The notes under the pieces: generated by a model
Told to the model about the DNA's origin: nothing
Database searches by the model: none
The model's input: only the letters and a program-made list of their open reading frames with translations
Translations under genes and position numbers: made by a program
Shown: in pieces, positions 9,101-19,143 of the stretch
Layout: each line of letters begins with the position of its first letter
Numbering within the stretch: the stretch's first letter is position 1
Assembly (NCBI RefSeq): GCF_032670585.1
Contig: NZ_JAVQHL010000001.1
Coordinates: 1,445,307 to 1,509,306 of the forward strand
Reading direction: 5' to 3'
DNA: 64,000 nt
Source: Ostreiculturibacter nitratireducens
GTDB taxonomy: Bacteria; Pseudomonadota; Alphaproteobacteria; Rhodobacterales; Rhodobacteraceae

Positions 9101-11017
9101 CTCGGCCACGACATCCAGTCCGAGCCGTTCACGGTCATCGGCGTCGGCGACATGTCGGGCGACGTCTTCGGCAACGGCATGATGCTGTCGGACCAGATCC
9201 GGCTGGTCGCCGCCTTCGACCACCGCGACATCTTCATCGACCCCGATCCCGACAGCGCCAAGGGCGACAAGGAACGCCGACGCCTCTTCGCCTTGCCGCG
9301 GTCGAGCTGGCAGGACTACGACAGGAAGCTGATTTCGAAGGGCGGCGGCGTCTTCTCGCGCGCGGCCAAGTCGATCGAACTCACACCGGAGATCCAGAAG
9401 CTGACCGGGCTCAAGGCGAAATCGGTTGCGCCCTTCGAGCTGATCCGGGCGCTCCTGAAGGTGCCGTCGGATCTCCTCTGGTTCGGCGGCATCGGCACCT
9501 ACATCAAGGCGGTCGAAGAAAGCCATGCCGATGTCGGCGACCGCGCCAACGACGCGATCCGCGTGGACGCCCGCGAGGTCGGCGCGCGGGTGGTGGGCGA
9601 GGGCGCCAATCTCGGCGTCACCCAGCGCGGGCGCATCGCGCTGGCCATGCGCGGAGTGAAGATCAACACCGACGCGGTCGACAATTCCGCAGGCGTCGAC
9701 TGTTCGGACCACGAGGTCAACATCAAGATCGCCCTCGGTGCCGTGGTTGGGGCCGAGGACATGACGGTTAAGCAGCGCAACAAGCTGCTTGCCGACATGA
9801 CGGACGAAGTGGCGAAGCTGGTTCTGCGCAACAACTACGATCAGACCCTCGCCGTCTCCATGGTCGAGGCACGTGCGCCAGAGCTGCTTGATGATCATGT
9901 CCGCTTCATGCAGGCCCTCGAGGCGAAGCGGACACTCGATCGCGAGGTGGAACTCCTGCCCTCAGACGAGGCGCTCGCGGAGCGCGCGGCTGCGGGGAAG
10001 GGCCTGACCAGGCCGGAGATCGCAGTGCTTGTTGCCTACGCCAAGAACGAGATCGCGGCGGATCTCGTCCATTCCACCGTTCCGGACGATCCCTACATGG
10101 AACGGTTCCTGATCGATTACATGCCGGCCCCGCTGCGAGTTAAGTACAAGAAGGCCGTGCTCGAGCATCGCCTCAAGCGCGAGATAATCGCCACGATCAT
10201 CTCGAACGCGCTTGTGAACGAGACGGGCCCGACGCTTGTGAACCGGCTCAGGGAAGAGACAGGCGCGACCCCCTCCGAGGTCGCCCGCGTCTTCGTCATC
10301 GCCCGCGAGGTGTTCGGGGCCCCGGCACTTAGCGCCGAGATAAACGCCCTCGACAACAAGGTCGCGGCCTCGGCGCAGATCGCCATGCATCTCGCCGTCT
10401 CCGACATGGTCGCTTCCCAGTCGCAGTTCCTCCTGACCACGGAGCCGACGGGCGGCATAACCGAGGTAATCGGGCGCTATGCCGATGGGGTCACCGCCAT
10501 TGCCCGCGACGTCGACAAACTGCTCTCGCCCTATCTCAAGACGCGGCTGGGAAAGCGCGCGGCGGATCTCGTCGCGGCGCGCGTGCCGAAGGCCTTGGCC
10601 GAGCGGGTCGGAGCGCTCGAACTCCTCAGCGGCGCGCTCGACATCGTCGGCGCCGCGGCGGAGCTGAAGAAGCCCGTTGCCGACGTCGCCGCGACGTATT
10701 TCGCCGCCGGCGCCCGCTTCACTCTCGACTGGCTGCGTGCCGATGCGCGCGAGGTCGTCCCGGCCGATCACTGGGAGCGGATCGCGCTCGGTCGACTCAT
10801 CAGCGACCTCCGCAGCCAGCAATCGGCGATCGCCGCCGCCGCGCTGAGGCTTGGCGGCAACGCGGGCAGTGAATGCGTGGAGGCTTGGGCGTCGGAGAAC
10901 CCCGAAGTCGTCATGCGAGCGGACCGCCTCGCGCGGGAGCTTCGCGACAGCGGGCCGCTCACTGTCGCCAAGCTCGCCGTCGCAAGTTCGCAGCTCCGAA
11001 GCGTCAGCCGCGTCTGA
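6200..11017 (+). CDS. gdhB: NAD-specific glutamate dehydrogenase, large (L_180) type
   Basis: A 1605-residue enzyme of the large NAD-dependent glutamate dehydrogenase family (about 1600-1650 residues in Pseudomonas, Streptomyces and other alphaproteobacteria). It deaminates glutamate to 2-oxoglutarate and ammonia. A long N-terminal regulatory region precedes the catalytic core. The core includes GGLRWSDRKEDYRTEVLGL, the following VKNAVIVPVGSKGGF substrate-site lysine region, and the downstream VIGVGDMSGDVFGN dinucleotide-binding segment. ATG at 6200 follows AAGGAG at 6187-6192. The frame is open for 71 codons upstream, but no signal supports an earlier start. It stands alone and is followed by an IS6 scar, so it is probably ancestral chromosome at the edge of the accessory region. 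Confidence 0.95.
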   Translation: MTHDLKDRLRTKLDEVKALSVERLGRAEAEAFGEVLDRFYSHAIYDDIADEPANAIYGAALALWKLGAKRMPGRPKIRVYNPRMEEHGWESGHTVIEVINDDMPFLVDSLTVLFNDRGLGVHRLLHPVVTVDRDAKGERGGLCAPDAKGAVRESLIQAQIDEFGDADALAELETAVEAVLNDVRLAVSDWRPMLHKLEEVTEAVRAAAPKGDEAFAEAAEFLDWLADNHFTFLGYREYKVGAKGAEVVPEAGLGLMRDLDFTVLRDNKGDFADWTPEMDAFVADRSPLIILKANRKSTVHRSTQLDFIGVKTYDAKGKAVGQHTFVGLFTSAAYNRRPASIPLLRGKVRRTIERAGFAPVSHDAKALTNVLETYPRDELFQCTDDQLFENSVGVLQLATRPRTRLFIRPDRFGRFKSCLVFVPRERYTTELRVRIGEILADSLSGRVAAWTPSFGDEALARVHFVIATTMGDLTQPDVREIENRILSAVRSWSDILREALVDRLGEHKGHLLHARYGDGFGAAYREAFPVAAAVADVEQMELLSKSRPLGLKFYRRLEDSDDAVRFKLYRLGGPAPLSDCLPVLENMGLRILEERPYEVARGDEEVWVQDFFMTSAAGGDIDLGALREKLEEGFTAVWGGEVDDDPLNRLVLVAGLSIRDTALLRAYSRYLRQARIPYSIDYMEDALADNPKVAEALVALFDAMFAPGLLPDDKAREKEVKRIEAGIDALLESVTSLDVDRILRRFHNAIRSTLRTNYYQPDAEGRPKAYVSMKFDCEKLDELPLPRPWREIFVYATWVEGVHLRGGPVARGGLRWSDRKEDYRTEVLGLVKAQQVKNAVIVPVGSKGGFLPKSLPADGTREEVQAEAIRCYKTFLSGLLDITDNLDGTAVVPPDGVVRGDGDDPYLVVAADKGTATFSDIANGVAADYGFWLDDAFASGGSQGYDHKGMGITAKGAWEAVKRHFRELGHDIQSEPFTVIGVGDMSGDVFGNGMMLSDQIRLVAAFDHRDIFIDPDPDSAKGDKERRRLFALPRSSWQDYDRKLISKGGGVFSRAAKSIELTPEIQKLTGLKAKSVAPFELIRALLKVPSDLLWFGGIGTYIKAVEESHADVGDRANDAIRVDAREVGARVVGEGANLGVTQRGRIALAMRGVKINTDAVDNSAGVDCSDHEVNIKIALGAVVGAEDMTVKQRNKLLADMTDEVAKLVLRNNYDQTLAVSMVEARAPELLDDHVRFMQALEAKRTLDREVELLPSDEALAERAAAGKGLTRPEIAVLVAYAKNEIAADLVHSTVPDDPYMERFLIDYMPAPLRVKYKKAVLEHRLKREIIATIISNALVNETGPTLVNRLREETGATPSEVARVFVIAREVFGAPALSAEINALDNKVAASAQIAMHLAVSDMVASQSQFLLTTEPTGGITEVIGRYADGVTAIARDVDKLLSPYLKTRLGKRAADLVAARVPKALAERVGALELLSGALDIVGAAAELKKPVADVAATYFAAGARFTLDWLRADAREVVPADHWERIALGRLISDLRSQQSAIAAAALRLGGNAGSECVEAWASENPEVVMRADRLARELRDSGPLTVAKLAVASSQLRSVSRV

Positions 11018-11030
11018 ACACGCGCGAGGT

Positions 11031-11150
11031 GGCTGCCAGACCGATTGGAACCAGTCCCGGTTGGGACAGCGACACTGTCCCTCGGGCCGCGCAGAGATGA
11101 TGCCACCTGGCAAGGGCGGCGGCACGGTTCGGCTTGACGAGCTCGGCTCA
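11031..11150 (-). mobile_element. IS6-family remnant: element end plus transposase C-terminus
   Basis: The left terminus (GCCAGACCGATTGGAACCAG) matches the ends of the other IS6 remnants in this window. Next to it, the minus strand encodes LVKPNRAAALARWHHLCA, homologous to the C-terminal LLKLNRIAALAEWRGLCAG of the better preserved copy at 53.7 kb. Everything upstream of this C-terminal tail is gone. It lies just after the glutamate dehydrogenase stop and about 120 nt before the fructokinase, marking a module boundary. Confidence 0.7.
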
Positions 11151-11269
11151 ACCGAGTGGCCTCGCCAATGGAAACCAGATCGTGCCCCCATCCGTGACGC
11201 GTCCAGCCTTCAGAGTTCGGAAACCCCAATGTTTTTGACAAACCTGAGCTGGTGCGTCCAAAAGAGCCC

Positions 11270-12223
11270 ATGGCCGAGAGACCCTTGATCGCCGTCGGTG
11301 GCGAAAATCTTGTGGACTACGTGAACCGCGACGGGATCGCCACGGCGTTTCCCGGTGGATCGCCCTTCAACGTGGCGATGGCGCTTGGACGGCTCGGGGC
11401 GAATGTCCAATACATCTCGCCGATCTCGAGCGACCGGTGGGGTGACATGCTGGCCAGGGCATTGACCGAATCGAGCGTGATCCTTGCCGGCGGGCGGCGA
11501 CCGGAGCCCACAACGATGGCACGGGTGACGGTGACCGCCGGCATCCCCTCCTACAATTTCGAACGCAAGGGCACGGCAGAGCGGATGGTCACCGAGGCTT
11601 CGCTCCGCGCCGCACTGTCGGATGCGGCGCAGGCGATCCACACAGGGTCTCTGACCCTCACCGACGGGGCCGATGCCGAGGCTTGGGAAACGTTCTGTGC
11701 CGCATGCTTCGATCGGGGAATGGTCGTCTCGCTCGATCCGAATGTACGGCTGTCGGTCATCTCCGATATCGAGGGCTACCGCGCGCGCATCCTGCGCATG
11801 TGCAGGCGGACGCACCTCCTGAAACTCAGCGACGAGGATCTGACGGGCCTGTTCCCCGATCTTGCGCAGGCCGCAGCTATCGCCTTGCTGCGCAATGTCA
11901 CGACGGCCCCAGTCATCGTTCTCACCAGGGGCGAAAACGGCGTGAGCGCCTGGCTGGACGATGTCCGGATTGACCTGCCTGCGGCGAAGGTGACCGAGCT
12001 TGCCGATACCGTCGGCGCAGGCGACACCTTCACGGCGACCCTGCTCGCGGGACTGGCGGAACTCGGCGCCCTTTCCCCGACCGGCCTCGAGACCCTGACC
12101 CCCGACGCACTGACCGCGCTCCTTCGTCGAGCCAACATCGCCGCGGCATTCAATTGCACGCGCGAGGGCTGTAATCCGCCAACGCGAGACGAACTCGAAG
12201 CGGCCCTTCACCAGGAGGCGTGA
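11270..12223 (+). CDS. PfkB-family fructokinase
   Basis: A 317-residue ribokinase/PfkB-family sugar kinase, most like bacterial fructokinases. It has the N-terminal PGGSPFNVAMALGRLGA sugar-binding region and the C-terminal ATP/anion-hole signature DTVGAGDTF, with catalytic base D252. The C-terminal GCNPPTRDELE resembles alphaproteobacterial fructokinases. It would phosphorylate fructose made by SmoS and MtlK from sorbitol and mannitol. ATG 11270 is chosen; an in-frame GTG at 11252 is possible because neither start has a strong ribosome-binding site. The next gene, an aldolase, starts 6 nt after the stop. Confidence 0.85.
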   Translation: MAERPLIAVGGENLVDYVNRDGIATAFPGGSPFNVAMALGRLGANVQYISPISSDRWGDMLARALTESSVILAGGRRPEPTTMARVTVTAGIPSYNFERKGTAERMVTEASLRAALSDAAQAIHTGSLTLTDGADAEAWETFCAACFDRGMVVSLDPNVRLSVISDIEGYRARILRMCRRTHLLKLSDEDLTGLFPDLAQAAAIALLRNVTTAPVIVLTRGENGVSAWLDDVRIDLPAAKVTELADTVGAGDTFTATLLAGLAELGALSPTGLETLTPDALTALLRRANIAAAFNCTREGCNPPTRDELEAALHQEA

Positions 12224-12229
12224 GCTGAC

Positions 12230-12892
12230 ATGGAACTTTTTCTCGACTCCGCGGATGTCCCCGCCTGGGAAGAGCTGATGCCCACCAGGCTCTTCACCGG
12301 CATTACCACGAACCCGCTCCTCGCAGCGCGGGCCGGGCTTGCCTACCCGAGGATCGACTGGCGCGCGCTGGCCGGGCGCGCCGCCGAACTCGGGGCGAAG
12401 GAACTTCACGGCCAGGTCTTCGGGCCCGTCGAGGGGTACGCGGACTGGGCCGGGGCGCTTTACGAGGAGGGTCGCAAGGCCGGCCTGCGGACCGTGGTCA
12501 AGGTGCCCCTCACCGAAGAGGGCATCCGCGCCATGCCGGCCATCAAGGCACTGGGCGGACCGGTCCTGATGACGGCGGCCTACGATGCGAAGCAGATGTT
12601 CGTCGCGACCGCCCTCGGGGCCGACTACATCGCCCCCTATTTCGGGCGGATGCTGGAAAAGGGCCTGCCTGCCTTCGAAGCCATGGACCAGATGCTCGCG
12701 ATCGGCCGGGCATCCCGAAGCCAGACGAAGATCCTCGTGGCATCGATCCGGGAGACCGGCCAGATGGCGCAGCTCGCGAAACGGGGCCTCGACTGCTTCA
12801 CCATCGCGCCTAACATCGCCCGTGATCTCCTCAACGACGCCAACACGATTGCCGCGGCCAGGGATTTCGAAGCCGCGGCAATGTCCTCCTGA
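12230..12892 (+). CDS. Transaldolase-like / fructose-6-phosphate aldolase family protein
   Basis: A 220-residue member of the short transaldolase family (the TalC/FSA subgroup is about 215-220 residues). The Schiff-base lysine is K91 in VVKVPLTEEG; FLDSAD and GITTNP mark the N-terminal strands, and the C-terminal DCFTIAPNIARDLL is typical. Enzymes of this group either transfer dihydroxyacetone units or cleave fructose 6-phosphate to dihydroxyacetone and glyceraldehyde 3-phosphate; sequence reading cannot separate these. It is coupled to the preceding fructokinase, so it probably handles that enzyme's product. It converges with the alcohol dehydrogenase gene at 12981. Confidence 0.85.
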   Translation: MELFLDSADVPAWEELMPTRLFTGITTNPLLAARAGLAYPRIDWRALAGRAAELGAKELHGQVFGPVEGYADWAGALYEEGRKAGLRTVVKVPLTEEGIRAMPAIKALGGPVLMTAAYDAKQMFVATALGADYIAPYFGRMLEKGLPAFEAMDQMLAIGRASRSQTKILVASIRETGQMAQLAKRGLDCFTIAPNIARDLLNDANTIAAARDFEAAAMSS

Positions 12893-12915
12893 CGGGCCTG
12901 CGAAACGACGGCCCG
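12893..12915. terminator. Short hairpin between convergent genes
   Basis: CGGGCC at 12893-12898 pairs with GGCCCG at 12910-12915 around an 11-nt loop. It begins directly after the aldolase stop codon and lies in the 88-nt gap between two convergent operons, a natural place for a terminator. No U-run follows on either strand, so support is moderate. Confidence 0.35.
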
Positions 12916-12980
12916 GGAACGCACCTTCATCAAGATCCGCGCCGGTGCGCCTTCTCCGGTAACATGACCGCTTTCGAGGG

Positions 12981-13973
12981 TCAGAGGACCATCTGGACCT
13001 TCATGCTTCCCTTGACCTTTTGTCCCGCCATGACGTCGGCAATCCCATCGAACGACAGACGATGCGTCACGACATCTTCGATGGACGGGCCGATCGCCTC
13101 GATGACCGCAAGGGCATCGGGGATGTTGTGGTTCAGCGAATGCGTGCCGAAGAGCGAAAGCTGGCGGCGGAACACCTCGAAGGGGGAGATCTCGATACGG
13201 GCGTCAGCAGGGCAGACCCCGAAGTAGAGCGCGGCGCCGCCGTTGGCGATGCAGTCGATGAGCGAGGCCGCGACGGCGGGCACGCCTGCCGCGTCGACCG
13301 CCAGGTCACACCCACGGCGCAACTCCTTCAGCGCGCCTGATCCGGCCTTCATGGCCTCGAGGCCGTTCCGCTTCGCCATCCGAAGCCGGTCGTCATCGAA
13401 ATCGACCATGATCACCTCGGGCGTCCCGCGGGACTTGAGAGCCAGTCCCATGAGGAGCCCCATCGGGCCGGTTCCGAATATCGCCGCGCGTTCGATCAAG
13501 CGGCCCTCAAGCGGTGAAAGTCCGTTCAGCACGCAGCCCATCGGCTCGGCCAGCGCGGCCATCGTGAAACTCATGTCCGCGATCTGATGAACCGCGTCCG
13601 CCCGCACCGCGCTCTGCTCGGCGAAGCCCCCATTCACCGTGACACCGTAGGCGCCGAGGTTCTCGCACAGATGCGCCCACCCCCGCCGGCACGCCCGGCA
13701 TTTGCCGCATTCGAGGTTCGGGTCGACGACCACCCTGTCGCCGACCTTGAGCCGCGTCACCTCCGGCCCGATCTCGATGATCTCGCCCGCGTATTCATGC
13801 CCCGGCACGATGGGAAAGGCAGAAGCCCCGTAGTTGCCGCGCATCACCTCGATGTCGGTGTGACAGATCCCGCTGGCGCGCACCGCGATGACCACCTCGC
13901 CGGGGCCCACGACCGGATCCGGCATACTGCCCACCGCGACCTTGTCCTTTTCCGGGAAATTCAGCGCTTTCAT
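12981..13973 (-). CDS. Zinc-dependent polyol/alcohol dehydrogenase (medium-chain family)
   Basis: A 330-residue medium-chain dehydrogenase. Catalytic zinc ligands are in GICHTDIE and GHEYAGE; structural zinc cysteines are in CGKCRACRRGWAHLC; the NAD(P) fold starts at FGTGPMGLL. It is the last gene of the smo operon, 12 nt after mtlK, so it probably oxidises a polyol. In Agrobacterium, a dehydrogenase of this family (PF00107) oxidises D-altritol to D-tagatose alongside a PF00294 kinase and a PF08013 epimerase. All three families occur in this island, which makes D-altritol or galactitol a reasonable inferred substrate. D-arabitol or sorbitol remain possible. Confidence 0.87.
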   Translation of the reverse strand: MKALNFPEKDKVAVGSMPDPVVGPGEVVIAVRASGICHTDIEVMRGNYGASAFPIVPGHEYAGEIIEIGPEVTRLKVGDRVVVDPNLECGKCRACRRGWAHLCENLGAYGVTVNGGFAEQSAVRADAVHQIADMSFTMAALAEPMGCVLNGLSPLEGRLIERAAIFGTGPMGLLMGLALKSRGTPEVIMVDFDDDRLRMAKRNGLEAMKAGSGALKELRRGCDLAVDAAGVPAVAASLIDCIANGGAALYFGVCPADARIEISPFEVFRRQLSLFGTHSLNHNIPDALAVIEAIGPSIEDVVTHRLSFDGIADVMAGQKVKGSMKVQMVL

Positions 13974-13985
13974 GGCTCGCTCCGT

Positions 13986-15464
13986 TCAATCTCGGCCGGC
14001 CAGGTAGGCGTCCATCGCGGCCGCCGTACCCTTTTCCCAGATCATCCGAAGCCACTTGTCGAAAGCATCGGCGAAACGGGACCGGTCGGCGAGGTTGCCG
14101 TAGGTCTGGCGCATTTCCAGCCAGACGCGCGGATCGTCCTTCGCCCTCTTGGCCACCGCCTGCAAATCGCTCCAGAACGGGTCGTTTGGCTCGATCGTGC
14201 TGCCGTCCTCGCGGGTACCATAGCACATCCGCGCCCAGGCCGCCTCGACCAAAGCCAACCCCTCGACGGGGGTGCCGGCGGCGAGCCCGTCCCGCACCGA
14301 GCCGAGCACGAAGCCCGGGTGACGCGAGGAGCCGTCGAATGCGACCCGGCGGGTGGTATCGACTATCATCGCGTTGCCGAAGCGGTTGAGCAGCAGTTCG
14401 ATGTATTGCCCGGGCGTGAAGCCCGGGACGGCGGCGATGTGCGGCATGATCTCCTCGCGTTCGACCTTTTCGAACACCGCGCGAATGCCCTCGTGCTCCA
14501 TCGTGCCCGAGATCGTCTCGACCGACAGAAGCTCGCCGAGGTCGGAGATTACCTGGTGACCGCCGTTCAGCATGCGGATCTTCATCCGCTCAAAGGCGTG
14601 GACGTCATCCGTGAAGGTCGCGCCCGCCTTGTCCCAGTCGGGACGCCCGCAGCAGAACTTGTCCTCGATCACCCACTGGCGGAAGTTCTCGTGCGTGACC
14701 GGCACCGCGTCGTCGATGCCGAACTCCCTGACCAGCGCGAGTTCCTTCGGGCCGGTCGCCGGCACGATGCAATCGACCATCGCGTTGGGGAAGGTGCATT
14801 CGCTGTCGATCCAGTCGGCGAGTTCCGGGTCGGAAAGCCGCGCCAGCGATACCACCGTCTGGCGCAGCACGTCGCCATTCGATTGAAGGTTGTCGCAGCA
14901 CTGGCCAGTGAAGGGACCCACCCCGCTGTCGCGCCGCTTCTTCAGCGCCGCCACCATGGCGCCGAAGGCAGTGCGAGGGCTGTGGGGGTTCGCGGCGTCG
15001 TGGACGATATCCGGATGGCCTGCGTCGAAGCCGCCGGTGGCCGGGTCGATGTAATAGCCACCCTCGGTTACGGTGAGCGCGACGATGCGGATTTCTGGTT
15101 CGGCCATGCGGGCGATGAGCGCGCCGTTACCCTCCTCGACCGGCACGTAATCGATCATCGAGCCCACCACCTCGGCCGAGCTCCCCGAAGGATCGAGCTC
15201 GATGAGCGTGGTGAGATAGTCCTGCGCAGCCATCTTCTGACGCATCGCCTGATCATGTGGCCGCACGCCAGCGCCGATGATGGCCCAGTCGCGCGCCAGA
15301 CCCTGCTGCATCAACCGGTGCAGGTACCACGACTGGTGGGCGCGGTGGAAGTTGCCGAGCCCGATGTGGACGATGCCGGGGGTGAGCTTCGACCGATCGT
15401 AGCTCGGGCGTTTCACGCCTTCGGGGAGCTGGCCGAGGGTGGCGTTGGAGAGTTTGACGGCCAT
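13986..15464 (-). CDS. mtlK: Mannitol 2-dehydrogenase
   Basis: A 492-residue polyol-specific long-chain dehydrogenase, the size of characterised mannitol 2-dehydrogenases (about 480-495). The N-terminal dinucleotide site is IVHIGLGNFHRAH. The catalytic lysine region is VIEDKFC, and KIRMLNGGH is conserved in the family. It converts mannitol, and often D-arabitol, to the 2-ketose with NAD. The start ATG at 15462-15464 is preferred over one seven codons upstream because AAAGGAAAG lies at correct spacing. It sits between smoS and the Zn-dehydrogenase in the polyol operon, as in Rhodobacter sphaeroides. Confidence 0.93.
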   Translation of the reverse strand: MAVKLSNATLGQLPEGVKRPSYDRSKLTPGIVHIGLGNFHRAHQSWYLHRLMQQGLARDWAIIGAGVRPHDQAMRQKMAAQDYLTTLIELDPSGSSAEVVGSMIDYVPVEEGNGALIARMAEPEIRIVALTVTEGGYYIDPATGGFDAGHPDIVHDAANPHSPRTAFGAMVAALKKRRDSGVGPFTGQCCDNLQSNGDVLRQTVVSLARLSDPELADWIDSECTFPNAMVDCIVPATGPKELALVREFGIDDAVPVTHENFRQWVIEDKFCCGRPDWDKAGATFTDDVHAFERMKIRMLNGGHQVISDLGELLSVETISGTMEHEGIRAVFEKVEREEIMPHIAAVPGFTPGQYIELLLNRFGNAMIVDTTRRVAFDGSSRHPGFVLGSVRDGLAAGTPVEGLALVEAAWARMCYGTREDGSTIEPNDPFWSDLQAVAKRAKDDPRVWLEMRQTYGNLADRSRFADAFDKWLRMIWEKGTAAAMDAYLAGRD

Positions 15465-15540
15465 GGCCTTTCCTTTCGAGAACATGCGGCCGCGGTCCCC
15501 CGGAGAGCCGCGGCCAGAATTCCAGGCGCGGTTCCCGGCG

Positions 15541-16307
15541 TCAGCTCATCCAGTTCCCGCCGTCGACGTTGAGTGTCTGGGCCGTGATGTAGCGCGCGTC
15601 GTCGGAAGCGAGGAAGACGCACGGACGCGCGATGTCTTCCGGAACGCCCATGCGCCCGAGCGGCACTGCTTCGCCCACCTCGCGCTTCTTCTGGCCGATT
15701 TCCTTGTGCTCGTATTCGGCGAACTGACGGTCGACCACGTCCCACATCGGCGTGTCCACCACACCGGGGGCGATTGCGTTCACCCGGATGTTGTCCTTCG
15801 CCAGTTCCAGAGCCAGGGATTGCGTGACCGAGATCACGGCGGCCTTGGTCGAGCAGTAGATCATGACATTGGGCTCGCCGCGCCGGCCGGCCTGGGAGCT
15901 GAAGTTGATGATCGCGCCGCCGCCGCGCTTCTTCATCCCGGGCACCACGGCCTGAACGGCGAAGATCGTGCCGCCCACGTTCACGTCGTATTGCCGGCGG
16001 TAATCCTCCATCGTCACCTTGTCGATCGAGGCCATGTTGAAGATGCCGGCGTTGTTCACCAGGATGTCGATCCCGCCCCAATTGCCTTCCACGGCGGCGA
16101 CGCCCGCGGCGATCTGGTCAAGGTCGGTCACGTCCATCGTCACTGCCATCGCGTTGTCGCCCAGCGCGGCGGCTGCCTCCTCGGCCTCGTGGGCGAGCCG
16201 GTCGGCCACGGCGACCTTGGCCCCCTCGGACACGTAGGCTTCGCAGATCGCCCGGCCGATGCCGCGCGCGCCGCCCGTCACCAGGGCAACCTTCCCTTCG
16301 AGGCGTT

Positions 16308-16311
<4 letters not shown>
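15541..16311 (-). CDS. smoS: Sorbitol dehydrogenase, short-chain type
   Basis: A 256-residue SDR enzyme closely resembling R. sphaeroides SmoS throughout, including the C-terminus TLNVDGGNWMS. The cofactor motif is TGGARGIG near residue 12, NNAG follows, and the catalytic YCSTK tyrosine/lysine pair is present. SmoS oxidises D-sorbitol to D-fructose and is also reported to oxidise galactitol to D-tagatose. That would link this gene to the tagatose-type kinase/epimerase pair at 21.9-24.1 kb. Its ATG overlaps the smoK stop (ATGA), so it is translated with the transporter genes. Confidence 0.93.
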
Positions 16312-17312
<1,001 letters not shown>

Positions 17313-17323
17313 GTCCGTTTCCC

Positions 17324-18157
17324 TTATTTCACCGCGCCGAAGGTCAGGCCGCGGACGAGTTGTTTCTGGCTGAACCAGCCCATGATGAGGATCGGCGCGA
17401 TGGCCATGAGCGACGCCGCCGAGAGCTTGGCGTAGAACAGGCCCTCGGGGCTGGAGTAACTGGCGATGAACTGCGTCAGCGGGGCCGCCTTCGCCGCCGT
17501 CAGGTTCAGCGTCCAGAACGCCTCGTTCCACGCGAGGATGATGTTGAGAAGCACGGTCGAGGCGATTCCCGGCACCGCCATCGGCGTGAGCACGTAGATC
17601 ACCTCCTCGCGCAGGCTCGCCCCGTCCATCCGCGCCGCTTCGAGGATCTCGCCGGGTATCTCCTTGAAGTAGGTATAGAGCATCCAGATGATGATCGGCA
17701 GGTTGATCAGCATCAGGACGACCACGAGACCCACACGGGTATCTAGAAGCCCGAAGTCGCGGAACATCAGGTAGATCGGGACCAGGACGCCCACAGGCGG
17801 CAGCATCTTGGTCGACAGCATCCACATCAGCACGTTCTTGGTGTGCTTCGCCGGCACGAAAGCCATCGCCCAGGCCGCTGGCACCGCGACCAGGAGGCCG
17901 AGAAAGGTGGATCCGACCGAGATGATCACCGAGTTTGAGAAGTGCTTGAAGTAGTCCGACCGCGCCTGCACTGTCGCGAAGCTCTCAAACGTCCAGCCTG
18001 AGCCAAACAGAACCTCCAAGGGCGCGCGGATCGCATCTTCTTCGGTCTTGAACGCAAGGATGGCGATCCAGAGGATCGGAAAGAACATCAAGAACCCAAG
18101 CGTTCCCGCAATGGCCGTGTTGAGGGCCTTGGTCTTGTTCGAGACTGCGCGTGCCAT
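17324..18157 (-). CDS. smoG: Polyol ABC transporter permease 2
   Basis: A 277-residue inner-membrane permease of the MalG family. It has about six hydrophobic segments, the first near residues 14-34, and the cytoplasmic EAA loop EAARMDGASLREEVIYVL, which docks with SmoK. It lies 13 nt after smoF and 11 nt before smoK. It forms the translocation pore with SmoF for sorbitol/mannitol-type polyols. Confidence 0.93.
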   Translation of the reverse strand: MARAVSNKTKALNTAIAGTLGFLMFFPILWIAILAFKTEEDAIRAPLEVLFGSGWTFESFATVQARSDYFKHFSNSVIISVGSTFLGLLVAVPAAWAMAFVPAKHTKNVLMWMLSTKMLPPVGVLVPIYLMFRDFGLLDTRVGLVVVLMLINLPIIIWMLYTYFKEIPGEILEAARMDGASLREEVIYVLTPMAVPGIASTVLLNIILAWNEAFWTLNLTAAKAAPLTQFIASYSSPEGLFYAKLSAASLMAIAPILIMGWFSQKQLVRGLTFGAVK

Positions 18158-18170
18158 TGATCTCTCCTCC

Positions 18171-19043
18171 CTACGCGTCGAGGTTCTTGCCGATCATCCG
18201 CATCAGGAAGAAGGCAACGATGTTGGCGAGGATGATGGCCATCACGCCACCGGCGCTGCCCATGCCCACGTCGAACTGCAACAGCGACGAGACATAGATC
18301 AGATAGGTCAAGTTGGTCGTCGCCGTACCGGGGCCGCCGTTCGTGGTCACGAGGATTTCGGCGAAGACCGACAGAAGGAAGATCGTCTGGATCAGGATCA
18401 CGACGGTGATGGCGCGCGCGAGGTGCGGGAGCATGATGTACCAGAACCGGCTCGGCCAGCTCGCGCCGTCCATCTCCGCGGCCTCTAGTTGCTCCTGGTC
18501 GAGCGACTGCATCGCGGTGAACAGGATCAGCGTCGCGAAGGGAAGCCATTGCCAGCTGACGATCAGGATGATCGAGAGCAGCGGAATCTGTCCGAAAAAG
18601 TCTATGGGCTGGAAACCCAGGCTCCTCGCGACCTGCCCGAAAATCCCGTTCACGGGATTCATGAACATGTTTTTCCAGACGAGCGCCGAAACCGTCGGCA
18701 TCACGAAGAAGGGCGCGATCACCATGATCCGGATGATGCCCTGACCGAACATCGGTCGGTCCAAGAGCAGCGAGAACGCGATGCCGCCGACAACCGTGAT
18801 CAGCAGGACGCCCCCGACCAGCACAAGCGTGTTGATCATCGCCGCCTTGAAACTCGGGTCGGTCACGAACCAGTAGTAGTTCTCCCATCCCACGAAGGGA
18901 TTACCGGTCGGCGTGATCAGGTTGTACCGCAGAAACGAAAAATAAAGCGTCAGCGAAAGCGGCACAATCATCCAACAGAGCAGGAGGATCACCGAGGGCG
19001 AGATCATCATCCTGGCCGCGGCGCGGGAAGCCTTGGTTGCCAT
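18171..19043 (-). CDS. smoF: Polyol ABC transporter permease 1
   Basis: A 290-residue MalF-family permease. It has six predicted membrane segments and the EAA loop EAAEMDGASWPSRFWYIMLP. ATG at 19041-19043 is selected because GGGAGGAACC lies directly upstream; a longer reading beginning 16 codons earlier has no such site. A hairpin between smoE and this gene (19144-19171) probably lowers its expression relative to the binding protein. It pairs with smoG. Confidence 0.93.
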   Translation of the reverse strand: MATKASRAAARMMISPSVILLLCWMIVPLSLTLYFSFLRYNLITPTGNPFVGWENYYWFVTDPSFKAAMINTLVLVGGVLLITVVGGIAFSLLLDRPMFGQGIIRIMVIAPFFVMPTVSALVWKNMFMNPVNGIFGQVARSLGFQPIDFFGQIPLLSIILIVSWQWLPFATLILFTAMQSLDQEQLEAAEMDGASWPSRFWYIMLPHLARAITVVILIQTIFLLSVFAEILVTTNGGPGTATTNLTYLIYVSSLLQFDVGMGSAGGVMAIILANIVAFFLMRMIGKNLDA

Positions 19044-19143
19044 TGGTTCCTCCCTCAAGGTTTTGATCGCAGCGTTGAAGGAAAGGCCCAAACAGGCCCT
19101 TTCTAAAAAGCTACACTAAAGGATTCTTGCGGCATCTGGAAAA

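Noticed and set aside
6659..9898. A 1079-codon open frame on the minus strand
   Set aside because: Antisense shadow of the glutamate dehydrogenase gene; composition and lack of motifs show it is not coding.
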